In this document: piece after piece, positions 11,061 to 22,830 of the stretch
Position numbering within the stretch: the stretch's first letter is position 1
How the letters are laid out: every line of letters begins with the position of its first letter
Origin: Stachybotrys elegans
Taxonomy: Eukaryota; Ascomycota; Sordariomycetes; Hypocreales; Stachybotryaceae
Reading direction: 5' to 3'
NCBI GenBank assembly: GCA_020746835.1
Contig: JAGPNK010000028.1
Coordinates: forward strand, 186,001-250,000
DNA length: 64,000 nt
Program-made: the position numbers and the translations under genes
The notes under the pieces: generated by a model
Seen by the model: the letters and a program-made list of their open reading frames with translations, nothing else
What the model was told of the DNA's origin: nothing
Databases searched by the model: none

Positions 11061-12414
11061 ATGTATTTCAAGTTATTCCTCCTGGGGCTACTTGGTAGCA
11101 GGGTTGTGCGAGTCACCGCGCAACTTAATCAGCTCGCCCAGGCTGCTGGGCTCGACTATTTTGGCCTCAGCAATAACGGGGACCTCGTCCCAGTCCAAGA
11201 CAACCGAAGCGAATTTGGAAGACGCTCGAATCCCAGCTTATTCGAGTGGGGAGCCCTCGAGACAACACAGGGGAGGTTCACCTTTGACGCAGCGGATCGG
11301 TTTGTGAACCAGGCAATCTCGCAGGGACAGCGTGTACATTGCGCCAACTTGGTTGATGGGCTAGATCTCGGTCTGCCCCAGTGGTGTAAGTCCGCAGGCA
11401 CCATCGAACAAAGAGTTGTTTGGAAGCGCATCTCTTCTGCCCATTGAGAAGCAGGGAAACTCTGGACCGATGCTGATAAACCGGGAAGTGAGCCAGGGTA
11501 CATGGACCAAGCCCAAGCTTCATGCTGTCTTGGAGAACCACGTCACTCGGGTCGTGCGCCATTTTCGGGGTCGATGCTCCTCCTGGGACGTGGTCAGCCG
11601 CGCGACAGATTTGTACTTCGACTCGGAACTAGGGGGTGTCTTCTATAGAATACTTGGTCCTGAGTTTGTGGCTATTTCCTTTCATGCCGCTAGGATCGCT
11701 GATCCAGCTGCGAAGCTGTACTACCACCCCTGGACTTGGTCGGGCGTGGACAACGACGCCACGTCTAACAGTACGTTCCGCCTCCTCAACCGGCTTGTGA
11801 ATGCCAGCGCCCCCATTGATGGCGTGTCATTGGGACTTGGGAACTACTCCGGGGACTTCCCGCAGAAAGGTGGGCTCGTGGCCAGTCTAGGTCGCTTTGT
11901 GGCCCTGGGGCTGGAAATTAACTTGTCGGATCTCCTCATCTACATCCCGGCAGGTATGCCAAGCAGCGAGTGTTGGAGGACACAGCAATTGGAGGCATAC
12001 GAAGCTGTAACAGCCGCTTGTCTGCGTGTGTGCCAATGTCTGGGAAGTAAGTCCGCCATTCCGTAATGAGCTCTGTTGAAGACCACCTTGGCGATCCAGT
12101 ATAAGCTGTGAGGGTTTCTAACAAAGACCTGGCATCTAGTTACTACCAGCAACTCTGTGCTGTATTACACTGACGCCAACGGCACGCTCGCCAGAACATC
12201 GATCTACGGGGCTATTGAGTCACGGCTTAGGGAGCGTGAGGAAGAGTGTGTGCCCACAAGCACCTCGCCACCGACTCCCGCACCGACTAGGTGCCCTGCG
12301 CCTCTACTACCGCATTGGGCGCAGTGTGGTGGATGGGGGTGGTATGGTCCAACTGAGTGCCAGGAGCAATATACGTGTACATATGTGAATGTGGACTATT
12401 CGCAGTGTCTTTAA
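11061..12414 (+). CDS. GH10-like xylanase homolog with C-terminal CBM1, catalytic residues replaced
   Basis: Exons 11061-11385, 11489-12046, 12140-12414 (introns 103 and 93 bp, both phase 1) give 385 aa. A signal peptide ([20 protein letters not shown]) precedes a GH10 barrel: [30 protein letters not shown] across intron 1, and [15 protein letters not shown] Ser/Thr/Pro linker leads to a CBM1 cellulose-binding module ([19 protein letters not shown], ending DYSQCL). The family acid/base motif WDVVNEA reads WDVVSRA, so the glutamate is gone. The nucleophile motif TELD reads SDLL. The usual WHNQLP reads VDGLDLGLP, and the IWDFTDKYSW stretch near the C-terminus is missing. Frame, splice sites and CBM are nevertheless intact. 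I infer a secreted, carbohydrate-binding pseudoenzyme, possibly a decoy or adhesin. Confidence 0.85.
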
Positions 12415-12417
12415 TAG

Positions 12418-12838
12418 AGAATAGCCACCAAACACGTCAAGTGATGCATGTAATAGGTAAGCACCTACTGAAATGGGAGGGCTTCTGAATCTGTTGGAAC
12501 AACCGTGAGAGCACCATACTATAAATCTATTTTAAGCAAGGCTGTCGATGATTTAGTCACAATCTCACCAGGCGAGGTGTGGCTGTGGTTTTGCGGCTGT
12601 GGTTTCAGTTGGGAGTCATGCAAAATGACTAAATATGTAAGATAAGGCAGCCAATTGTCAGATTTGATTGTCACCAAACCCTGTCGTAAGCCTCAGCCCC
12701 AACGTCTATCTGTTGTCAACGTTATCATCAACTGTAGATCAGATGACAACAGAGGCAGAGCACCTAAGCACAAAATCAGCAGGCATCGTTTATATATAAA
12801 ATCTAGCAACCACCCCGTCGTTTTGAAGTAACCACTAC
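12418..12838. other. intergenic region, promoter side of the membrane-protein gene
   Basis: About 420 bp with no gene. A TATA-like sequence at 12791-12800 lies about 40 bp before the next start codon. Confidence 0.5.
12791..12800 (+). promoter_or_regulatory. TATA-box-like element
   Basis: TATATATAAA about 40 bp before the ATG at 12839. The spacing implies a very short leader if used. Confidence 0.4.
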
Positions 12839-14259
12839 ATGGCCGACGTCAACTCCTGGCGAAGCCTACCACTGCAAGATCTCGAACCTCAGGACTGCGA
12901 CCTCACGGCCAACTGGGCAGCAAAGTTCCTCTCCACAGATGATCCACCACTATTGCTCACCCGCAACTATCTTCTGTCAGCGGTCCCGGAAAACTGGACC
13001 GACATACCTCGCCATGGCGAGCTCATGGCATGGTTCACGGACAAGCCCAGCGGAGAGGTGAAGCTCTTTATTACTAAAACACTAGATCATGCCGTTTCTT
13101 ATTGCAAGGACAAATTCTGCCAGCATTTAGGGTGGGAGGGCGACCCAGACGTCTTTGGGATCGGGGTTATCATTAGCTATCACACAGGTTCGATCCAAAG
13201 GGCTACGTACCAACGTCAGTGGCTGATTGATCATTTCAGTTGCGGCTTTGTCTCTTTTATGGTTCATCGCCATAAATGTGGGCGACTTGCCTCACATGAA
13301 GGGAATATCCCGCGGAGCAAAAGAGAACACGGCAAGCCGGCTGCTGAGAGGTTTCCAGGAATCTGCGAGCGATTTCCTCGACGCCACCCTCGTTTTCTCG
13401 GCCGCCATGCAAATTGCAGCCATCACGCGCTACGCTCCGCTATTCTACGACCCTAAAGCAGACTTTTCTTTCTATGGACTCATCGGCTCCATCTTCATGT
13501 CAACATTTACTATTTTCCCATGCATAGTCCTCCAGACTGTGACGGACCGCATGCGCAGGCAGTGGCTGCGGATATTCCTGTGGCTTGTTGTCATTATTTC
13601 CAGCATAACACTCAAGGTCCTCTCTGACCAGCTCAACCTTCTCGATATCCTCGATAGGGCGAAATCGGATTCCCACACAGTGAAGGAGGTGGTGTGGGCT
13701 GCTTCTTGCGGGGATGAGGAGAGGCTTCGGAGGCTCGATGGCGTGGGAACTTTGATGCATGTCTGGCTCGCCTTGAATCTCTGCTGGTGGCTGTGGTATG
13801 TCGGGGTCAGCATCGTACCACAGCGATGGAAGGACAAACACAAAACTCACAGACGGTACCACCTGTTCAAGAAGGCTCAGCGTGTCCTACTCCTGCTTGA
13901 TGGCTCCGCATCCATTGTCATCATGTACACTTGTATCGGGCACTTCCATGGGTACAATAATCATGTTCGGGCGGTCGCTGGCCTGGATGGCGACGGAAAA
14001 CCTGCGAGAAGTGAGGACGCAGATCATTCATGGACCTTTGGGCAAGTGTTGGCTCTGGCGACGTGGATCCCCGTCATCATTCAGCTCCTCTCGATTATAT
14101 TCTGTGAGTACACTCATTTTATTCTAGCAAAATACGAGCTAACTTCAAGTAGACGGCAAAGAGGGCATGAGTGCCAAATTCTCCTGGCGGTACGAGGTGG
14201 TAGAGAGAGAGAATGGAGATCAAAGTGGCAAGGACGCGCCGATGGGTTCCACGCCATAA
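12839..14259 (+). CDS. multi-pass membrane protein of unknown function
   Basis: Exons 12839-13187, 13240-14103 and 14153-14259 (52- and 49-bp phase-1 introns) give 439 aa. The N-terminal ~110 residues look extracellular and contain two cysteines (YCKDKFCQHLGW). I then count about seven hydrophobic segments: around VAALSLLWFIAINVG at the first splice, FYGLIGSIFMSTFTIFPCIV, IFLWLVVIISSITLKVL, VWLALNLCWWLWYVGVSIV, VLLLLDGSASIVIMYTCI and LALATWIPVIIQLLSIIF. The C-terminus is short and charged. The architecture recalls fungal seven-TM proteins without assigned ligand, but I recognise no named family. It is convergent with the ATPase gene, 71 bp apart. Confidence 0.75.
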
Positions 14260-14330
14260 TTGTTGATTAATGCACCAGATAGAAAGGAGAGAGACCAAGG
14301 CAAGAAGAGAATAAATATTGACGTTTCCCT

Positions 14331-17300
14331 TTACCAGGCAGCCCAAGCCACTGGCCCTTTGGGATACTTCCTGACCAACAACTTTCGTAGCTCATCCATC
14401 AACAAAATTCCAATTGCCAGGGGTAAAGGGATAAACCAAAACTCAAGTGGTACCGAGGCAGTGTCAAATAAGCTCTGGATACCTGGCACCTCTGTCACGA
14501 ATACGGAGATGACTAGGCTGACGGCCATGCTTAGAAGCAGCCAAGGGTTTCGCCGTTGCTTGCGGATTGGGTCTGCCTCCAAGATACTCAGTCGCCGATT
14601 GCGTACCGCCAAGATATTTCCCCATTGCAGGATGACCAGCGCGACAAAGTACACGCTCTGGCCTGTCTGGTTAAATTTGGCAAGTTCGGCTGTTGTATAA
14701 CCATGAAATCCATCGGAATATCCCTCGTATAAGAAGAAGAGGTCCTTGATGGGAATTCGAGCGTACCTCCAGAAATACAGGAAGTACATTGCATGAGCAA
14801 CACATGTCTCCATGGAACCAGTGAATAGATATGCCTGTCCGTAGATCCGAGCCGTGATGAGGTGATCATGTTTGTGGTTGCGTGGTGGTAGCGATAAGAG
14901 ATCAAACTCGGCCTTCTCCATGATCAAAGATAGTGAGAGAAACAAGTCTGTGAAGACACAGATGATAATCATGAGGAATGACGAGAGTGGCAGGGGGACA
15001 CCGAAGAAAACATTAAGAATGACAGGCCAGATCTCCGACCAGGAACCAGCGGGCAAGAGATATGCAATGACTTTTTGTAGATTCTGAAAGACGAGTCGGC
15101 CGAGACGAATTGCTTCGATGATGGAGTCGAATTTGTCCAGCAGCACCAAATCAGAAGCTTCGATTGCCACATCGCTGCCTGTGACGATAGCAACACCTAC
15201 GTCGGCGGCGCGAAGGGCTGGAGCGTCATTAACGCCGTCTCCAGTGACGGCCACAACGTTGTCACGAAGACGGAACCTAGAGTATGCATTAGCGGTTGGG
15301 TCCAATATTGCGCTGGGTTTGAGAGCCTACTCATTGACAATACGCAGCTTTTGTTCCGGCGTTGTTCGTGCAAACACAATTTCCTCATACTCGCAGACCA
15401 AGTCCCAGTCTTCGGGACCTAATCCCAAGACCTGAGGGCCCTCGACCAAGAGTGATCGGCCGCCTCCGTTTAACCTCTCCGTCTTGAGGTCCATGGGCGA
15501 TAGTTGATTGAGCCTCATGCGGTCGACAGTGTCAGGCTGGTCTGTGTGGGTATAAATACCAATGTTCCTCGCAATAGCACTGGCGGTCAAGCCGTAGTCT
15601 CCGGTAACCATCATGAAACGAGCTCCAGCACGACGGACTTCCGAAACGGTAAAGACAGCCTCAGGGCGAGGTGGGTCAATGATGCCGAGAATGCCAATTA
15701 TGGTGAGGCTCTCAAGTGCAGTCTTAGCAATCTCGTCACTGAATAGATTCGTGCCAGGCAGATTGAGCGGTTGAACTGTCTTTTCGCATAACATAATGAC
15801 CCGTTCTGCATTTCTTGATAGCTTGTCTTGGCAGGCCCTGAGAGCGGATCGTGCAGATGCATCAAGGGGTATGACGCGATCCTCGAGGTTGGACCAGTAG
15901 TGGGTGCATGCGGGGAAGAGGACATCTGGTGCGCCTTTCATGAAGACCTGATACGACGATGAATCGGTCGAATCAGTAGGTGGATACATCGTCAACATCC
16001 ATTTGTTCTTCGAGTTGAAGGGGATTATGTGGACTCGCTTGGATGGCGACTTGAGCTTATCATCAGAGCCTCCATAGGACGCGAAGCGGAGAACTGCAGC
16101 GTCGGTGGCATTGCCCTTGACAGTGCGCTGTTCTATAGGAAGATGGACAGACGTGGGGTCGTAAGCAGCATCATTGCATAGAGTCGAGGCTGCATGCAAC
16201 TTCTGCACGGCTTTGCTCGGTCCCGACGCTAAGGCCTTATGGATATGCTCTGGCGACAAAGCTTGGTCGACAAAGGCTGTAGAGGCAACCGACATCAGAT
16301 TCTGCGTAAGAGTGCCTGTCTTATCTGAGCAGATGACGTTGACGCAGCCCAACGTTTCAACGGTGGAGAGTCCTTTGGGCAATATGTCGACGGCCTTCAT
16401 CCTCCGGGCCACCATCAACAGAGTGAGTGATACGGCAATCGGCATACCCTCAGGGATAAAGGCCACCACGCAGCCCATGACATTGTTGAGCATGGAAACC
16501 ACGTCCATGAAACCAGGATGATCTGTCCGCAGCCAGCAAGCCCAGGCCAAAACGATGACGAGCGCCAGCACAATGGTCAAACACACAATGATGCGAACAA
16601 AACGAGTAATCTCCCGCTGAATCAGGGTTGGGTCATCTTTGACCTCACCCATGGCTTGCGCAATACGACCCATGACGGATCGGTGACCAGTCAAAACCAC
16701 GACACCAATACCACTCCCATTGACCACCATGGTCCCCATGAGGGCAATGTTCCGCGTTTCTAAGAAGTTTGGGTCCGTGACGTCAATGGCGCCTTCGACC
16801 TCTTCCGATTCTCCAGTAAGCATGGAACGATCGAAACGAATATCGCCCGAGTGTTCTAGCAGTCGCAGATCGGCAGGAATCTTGTTGCCCATGGATAGAC
16901 GAACTATGTCTCCTGCAACGAGATCCGAAGCCGGTAATCCGACAAAGTTGTCATCACGCATGACTTGGGTCTCGGAGGGAAGTAGATCCACAATGGATTT
17001 CATTGTCCGAGACGTCGACCAATCCGAAAAGGCGTTGAACAGTGCCTGGAGCATAATGACGATGAGAATCAGGATGGCGAGAGCCAAATTGGTTGGTGAA
17101 GGCGGGTTGCTAAGCGGGCGCCAGCAGATGAAGAAGATGACGACACCAACCCACAGGACTGAACAAAAGCCGCCGAAAACATATCCGAGTATCTTCTTGA
17201 AGTAGTTGGTGCGTGCTTGGGGCAGCGTGTTCTTGCCATCGCGTTGGAGCCGGATAGCTGCAGCATTGCTCGACAGACCTTGGCTGGCGTCTACGTTGAG

Positions 17301-17666
17301 TTGCTGGCAGACGCGGTCTTTATCAAGCTCATGGTAGCTGAGGCTTGAGAAGTAGTCGGTGTTTGATTTCTTTTCAGGTGTCTTGAGATCGACCGAGGAG
17401 TCTGGTTCCTGGTGTCGAGACTCTGACACGTGGATGGAAAGCGTGCGATATTCGATTTGTACACCTCCGTATCGAGACGCGGGGCGCGGACGGCTTCTGG
17501 AACTGTGGCGGCTAGAGTTTCGACTTCTTGAACGGTCCGCGCGAGTAGAACGCTGGCTAAGACGCCCACGTTCGGCCGTCTCTTCAAGCGGTCTTTCAGG
17601 AGTATCTTCGAATGTAATTCGCAGATCCTGATCATGCTGCGGCTTTTCCGAGAGGTTCGGATCCAT
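14331..17666 (-). CDS. P-type cation-transporting ATPase, P2-type (Na+/K+- or H+/K+-ATPase alpha-like)
   Basis: Exons 17666-15331 and 15276-14331 with a 54-bp intron; 1093 aa. All P-type ATPase motifs are present: TGES in the actuator domain, [15 protein letters not shown] in TM4, the phosphorylation site [16 protein letters not shown] and [10 protein letters not shown], the last just after the splice junction. About ten TM segments are evident and the C-terminal cation-ATPase module is complete. The N-terminal ~75 residues are Arg/Ser-rich ([17 protein letters not shown]), a likely phosphorylated cytosolic tail. The PEGMP helix places it with P2-type Na/K- or ENA-related pumps; the ion cannot be fixed by eye. 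The ATG at 17666 is preferred over an upstream in-frame start, which would add a hydrophobic leader not typical of the family. Confidence 0.88.
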
Positions 17667-17774
17667 TGTCGCAAAGCCTTTGATTTGAAGAACTGGCAAT
17701 ACGGAATCAGGCGGGAGAAGGAGAGCAAACGGATGCAACGTCAGCAACTGCTGCAGAGATTGGAGGCCTCAGAT

Positions 17775-17782
17775 CCTTTATA
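17775..17782 (-). promoter_or_regulatory. TATA-box-like element upstream of the P-type ATPase
   Basis: Reads TATAAAGG on the minus strand, about 110 bp before the start codon. Confidence 0.35.
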
Positions 17783-18695
17783 TCTATCCGACCACGCATA
17801 CCAGAAACAGGTATAGGTAAAAAAGAACTTGGGCATGGCCGTAAGTCCCTCTTCGGGCATAGATCACATCCAAAGGAGCACAGCATTGCTAGACCATCTC
17901 GGGTGCTTGTCCCTGATTAGCTAGAGGAATGTCTGGGCTGTGTTGTAACTGATCTAGACCGTTAGAGGGTCTTTGGCCCGGATATGAGATGGCTACACGG
18001 CGGTCAGTAAAATCTACCACCCCGTGATCGTAGCGCCCATGATCGTAGCGCAGTATCAAGCTTCCTTGGCAGATCTGAGAGCCTGTGATAGATGGCCAAC
18101 AGTCTGAATCAGGTAAGACAGTGGGGTGGTGCGTGGGCGGGAATTGCTGCCGGCCTAGGCCTGAATCTAGTCGATCTCGCCGGGAGAAATACCGCAAAGC
18201 CAATCAATAAAGCAGGATGGATAAAAATCCTGCAGGTAGAAGGGGAAGTCTAGGCTTGATAGGACGAAGAGCAAGGTACTGGGTTGGCTGCCTCCCATGT
18301 AACAGCCTGGCTAGCAGATAGAGAGTGATTTCTTTGCAAAAGCACTGGGAGGCCGCCGGGTGGCAGCCTACACGTACTGGTCTTGTGCTCCCAGAAAGGA
18401 AATGGCTGCTTTTTCGTTAGCAGCAACGGTTAATCGGTTATTGATCGGGCCACACCACTTACAGGCCACGCGCACCATTACACTTGTCCGGCAATCCGGC
18501 TATCAGCATTCCCCAAGGATGGATGGAGCTGCAACCAAGCCGTGCCACTTGGTGATGCGTAAAGACTGCCTAACCTACATGTCTCCATTGCAAATGTGAC
18601 CCAATATGATTAGATGTGAGGCACACCTTTAGATGGGCGACGGCTTCGTGCATGCTACTCGAGGCAAAACAGCCAACTATTTGACTCTATAAATC
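17783..18695. other. intergenic region, no gene seen
   Basis: About 0.9 kb with only short unsupported frames, between the ATPase promoter and the 3' end of the NACHT gene. A short direct repetition of GATCGTAGCGC lies near 18024-18050. Confidence 0.5.
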
Positions 18696-21600
18696 CTAGT
18701 CTTGTTCATGCTCAAGCCCAGAGTCTTCCCAAGCACCGAGGTTACCTCCTTCCTTACATAGCTCTTCTGTGATTGATTCAAGGTCCCGCTCTACTACTGT
18801 AGAATTTTCCATTCGCGCATCTTGCTTAAGGCTCTTTAGAAAAGCGGACCATTCCGCATCAAAACCAGAGCTCCGCAAATTGAGGCTAGAATCAAATGCA
18901 TCCACCTCAAACCAACGGGCCAATGCCGACTGCATTGTATGAGTGTCTAATATCTCGTAAATGGCAGATGGACCTTCACTTGGACTTAAAGATTCATATT
19001 CTAAGATCAGCCGAAGTGTAAGGTAAGACTTAGTGGCGCTGGCTTCTAAAGCCGGCGTTAGAAACTGCAGGCGAGCATGTGGTGTTTGGAGATGCATGGC
19101 AGTACGGTGAAGGGTCCGCAACAAGAAGTACATGTTGACTTGTAGCACTCCTGTGTGAGTCGAACCGGCGAGACCGCCGCCCAGTGAAAGCCCGGGCCAA
19201 TAACCCCATGAGTCGCTAAGGAAATCGTCAGAGCCTCCCCACGGAGCAAGAAGGAACCGTTGATCATGGTTGTGGACGCTGACACTGGCCTCAGCCATGT
19301 ACAGAGCCGATTCGACGTGAGACCTTAGCAGGGGTAATTCAGTGTCCACACCGGCCCAGAGTCGAAAGATTAATCTGGTCAAACAGTTGAGAAGGGCAGT
19401 TTGGTAATCAGCAATCCAAGGTCTGCCACAATGTACCAGTGATGTCGAAGTCCATGCAGCATCATATGGGTCAGCGCCAGCGGAAAGCAGCCGGCGCGTT
19501 GTCGTGGTGCTTGGGCCTCTATCACGAAATGCGAAAGCAGTGAAAGCAGGACACCAGGAGGCTCGCAGGACTTCGGTGGCTATGGCCGGACTTAGCTTCT
19601 TTATCTCGGTTGCCAGAAATTCGTCCAGATCCCAGAAATGCAATGCAAGGCTGAGAAAGGGCAATCTCGGTACTGTCGCGAGATGATCACTGATATCGAG
19701 GCATCCCTCCTCCCACAGACCTTGTATAACTTGGAGACACTGGACAACGTCCGACTCTTCCGTTTTGCTATCGCCGCCGATGCTCTTCGATAGAATTGCG
19801 AGTTTTCTCAGAAATCCACAGCTCCCTGACATCTTGCCGACTCTTTCCAAAGCCGTCGTGAGGTAAGCAGCATTCCCTGTAATAGCGTAAAGGGTGCCTG
19901 GGCCACCGTCAGGTTTGCATGTTTCAGGATGTCTCTGCCCGCTTGCGTATCCATAAGGAAGTCGTACGCTGTCCGATGCACAAAACCGACGTGCCCAAAT
20001 GCTTTCCCCATCCATGGCTTCCACCATGATTTGATCAGACAATCTCTTTCAATGTCTGTTTCCAAGGGACTTATCGCCAGGAGACCAGCGCATTGCACAC
20101 GTATGTCCCTTTCCGTCCGGTCACATAACTTCGCGAACGCAGCTGGGTCACCGTCATTTCTGCCTTCGAGTCCACTTCTTTGACGTGCGTCATGGGCATA
20201 CAACATATCCAGTAAATACGGGCGAGGGTATCTTTCATACCCTCCCGAATGGAAAAGGTCATGGAAGAGGAATTGAGGAAAATCGACTGATGCAATGGCA
20301 AAAAGGAAATTTCGTGCAGCCGCCTCTCGATAGATCGCTTCATCTCCGTTGAGCCTCTTCCACATGTCTTCGTACAGCTCATTAATCTTCCCCGGTAATT
20401 GCTTCAGGCGACTCTGAAGATATTCCTCGTTATCGCCATGATTCATGCCATCCAGGAGGCTTTTCGACGCAAGGCGCATCCAGAGGAACGATCCCTGGGC
20501 TTTTATAAGAAGTTGATCTGATATCTTATCCCGTAGTTCCTGGTTGATCTGAGCGTCGCTGAATCTCTTCTTCACAAACGCCTCCATCTCTGGTCTGGTC
20601 AGATCCTCTAGCCTGAGAAAAGGAACCCCTCCCAGCTGCGTCAGGAACCGGTCCTCAGGGCGGCTAGACACACACAGCTTGTTATTTTTGTGCATAGCAA
20701 GCTTCTTGACAATTCGTAACACGACGTCCGGACCCTCCTGGTCGACAAACTCGTCCAGTCCATCAATGAAGATGCAAAACGACTCGGAGCATCGGCTAGC
20801 AGCATTTAACAAACACTTGTCCAGCTCGGAGACTGACCAGTCGGCGTAGTGTTCTTTAGATCGGATCTTCGCAATATTCGCATCTTCCAACATACTCTCT
20901 GCAAGCCGCCTGTTACCTTCTAGCAACTGGTACAAAAGGGAACTGAGAAGGCCTTGCAGGTTATTTTGAGATGGTGATCCAATCTTCCAAAAGTAATGCG
21001 CCAGGATCCTCACGTTAGACCGCCAGCTCTTGAGCAATTGCGGTGTGCTTTCATGCTGGACTAGGAACTTGACAAGCGTGCTCTTTCCTGACCCTGGAAT
21101 TCCGGAAATCCAGAATAGATTCGGGTTTCTCTCTTCCCGAGCCCAGTTAAGGAAGCTGCTCCACACATGATCAATCTCGGCGTAGTTTCCGCTAGAGAGG
21201 CTGCTCGAACCAACTGAGGATTCGCTTTTCCTTGGACTGACCATTTCCCTCGATTCCTTATCAAAGGACCTGAAGACTCTCGAGAACTCGGCTTTATCAG
21301 GGTCCAGTATTGCATTCTCCCTCTCCCGCATCATCGGAGACTTCAAACTGCCCAGCAGGCGCAGGTGACGATTTTCAGATGCTTCGTTTAACCGCTGTTG
21401 GTCTATGACGCGGTCGGTATGTGCGTTAATGCTCTTTTCGGTTTCTTTAACAAGGCGTGCATTCTGCTCCCGGGTCAAGATGTGTTCTTTCTGCACAAAG
21501 CTCTTCATATCTGTGCGGCCGGCGATGATCTGTTTGATGAAATGTTGGAGGCTGGCGTCTATACGTCCAAAGTTCTCGTCTTGCTGTGCTTCAATGGCTT

Positions 21601-22079
21601 GGGTTCGAAAGCTAGTTCGCGTTAGGTGACAGAAACACAAAAGCAATGTGCAATTCTCACTAATTCTCCTTGTTCATGATGAGATTCATGGAGTCTTGGT
21701 ACTTTGAGAGTGATTTACCCAGCTCCTCGATTTTCCGTTGACGATAAATTGAGTGTACCCTTGCCACTAATGGCGCGAGTAGATTGGAAGGTTTATGATG
21801 CGTGGTGATCTTTTGCATCTCCTTGACGAGTTCCTCTGCCTTGTTGGCACACTTCTTAGCGAGATCCAGGAGAACTGTTTCATCCTGCAAGGCAGGATTT
21901 GTGCATTTTTCTTTGATTCTTGTCGCTAGCCCGCCCACGGTAATTGCCGTGTCCTCAAAGACAGCGTCGGGAGTTTCCTGTCCCCTATAGATAGCTGCAC
22001 AAGTAGAGATAGTCTCATGAGTAAATGAAATGACCTGAAACATAAGGCAGACAATGCCCAATGTCTCTAGGCCAGACAT
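18696..22079 (-). pseudogene. NACHT-domain NLR-like protein, apparent frameshift in the C-terminal half
   Basis: Exon 1 is 22079-21661; a 49-bp intron (donor GTGAGA, branch CTAAC) joins ...NKENY to FRTQAIEA at 21611. The N-terminal ~140 residues are helical. A NACHT-type P-loop (SGIPGSGKSTLVKFLVQH) lies near residue 310 and a Walker B (FCIFIDGLDEFVD) about 100 residues later, followed by CVSSRPEDRFL and LEDLTRPEMEAFV, typical of fungal NACHT/DUF7791-type proteins. This frame stops at 19808-19810; the next frame, open from 20042 to 18696, continues with an unrecognised helical region. No adequate intron was found at the junction; one extra A in the AAA run at 19812-19814 would join the frames. 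The gene may be whole with a sequencing error, or broken. NLR-like proteins act in non-self recognition and regulated cell death. Confidence 0.7.
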
Positions 22080-22830
22080 GATTCAGAACTTTAGACTGAG
22101 TTTCTCGGTTGATTTGAGGTATAAATAAGGATGAAGAAGAAGGGAGAAGCGGGGAAGAGAAGCGCTGACATTAAATATTCAGCCGTACGAGATGGCAGCC
22201 AATAATGTCCAGGACTGTGAAATGAGGCAACCAATGTAACCATACCTTCTATGCTGGTATATGCATGGCCTTGATAGTGGCATATCTACACGTGACTGCA
22301 TTGTCGTGGCATTGATGGCATGAAACCATTTCCGAATTGCACGTACAAAAATAGAGCACATGGTATCGAATCGAACAGCGACCTCGGGCCCAACGATATG
22401 CTCCAACTTGTAAATTTGGCAAAGATAAATTATCTCTGGAGTCAATATCACCTATAACCTACCTTCTCAATAGCAGAGCAGCGCTCGTAGATACAATTTT
22501 AACCTTCTCTTTTCCTCAGAAAGAAATGGACCAAGAAGGCTTACCTGCAGCGGACAGACGGCTTTGTGTTAGTTCAAGTAAAAGACTACACACGAAATGT
22601 GATAGGTGGTTTAATAGGTATACAAAGGCTCTCGTGATTCTATCAGCATAACGTTTCTGCAACTGTTATCTATTGATTTGTATCCGTACTACTAGAACGG
22701 CACCCCTCTGGAGTTACTGATCTCTACTTCATCGGGGTAGATTATCGGGGTTTCAAATAATTTTTATTAGATATGATAATATAAAAGGCATTATTTGCAT
22801 CCTTCCTCTCATGATACACAAACCCACTGG
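22080..22830. other. intergenic region with short repeat-like fragment
   Basis: No gene. A piece at about 22661-22690 (AACTGTTATCTATTGATTTG) resembles one arm of the dispersed repeat found at 54.1 kb. Confidence 0.45.

Noticed and set aside
13188..13198. GGTTCGATCC, resembling a tRNA T-loop
   Set aside because: It lies at the donor of a well-supported intron and no acceptor stem or anticodon arm can be built around it.
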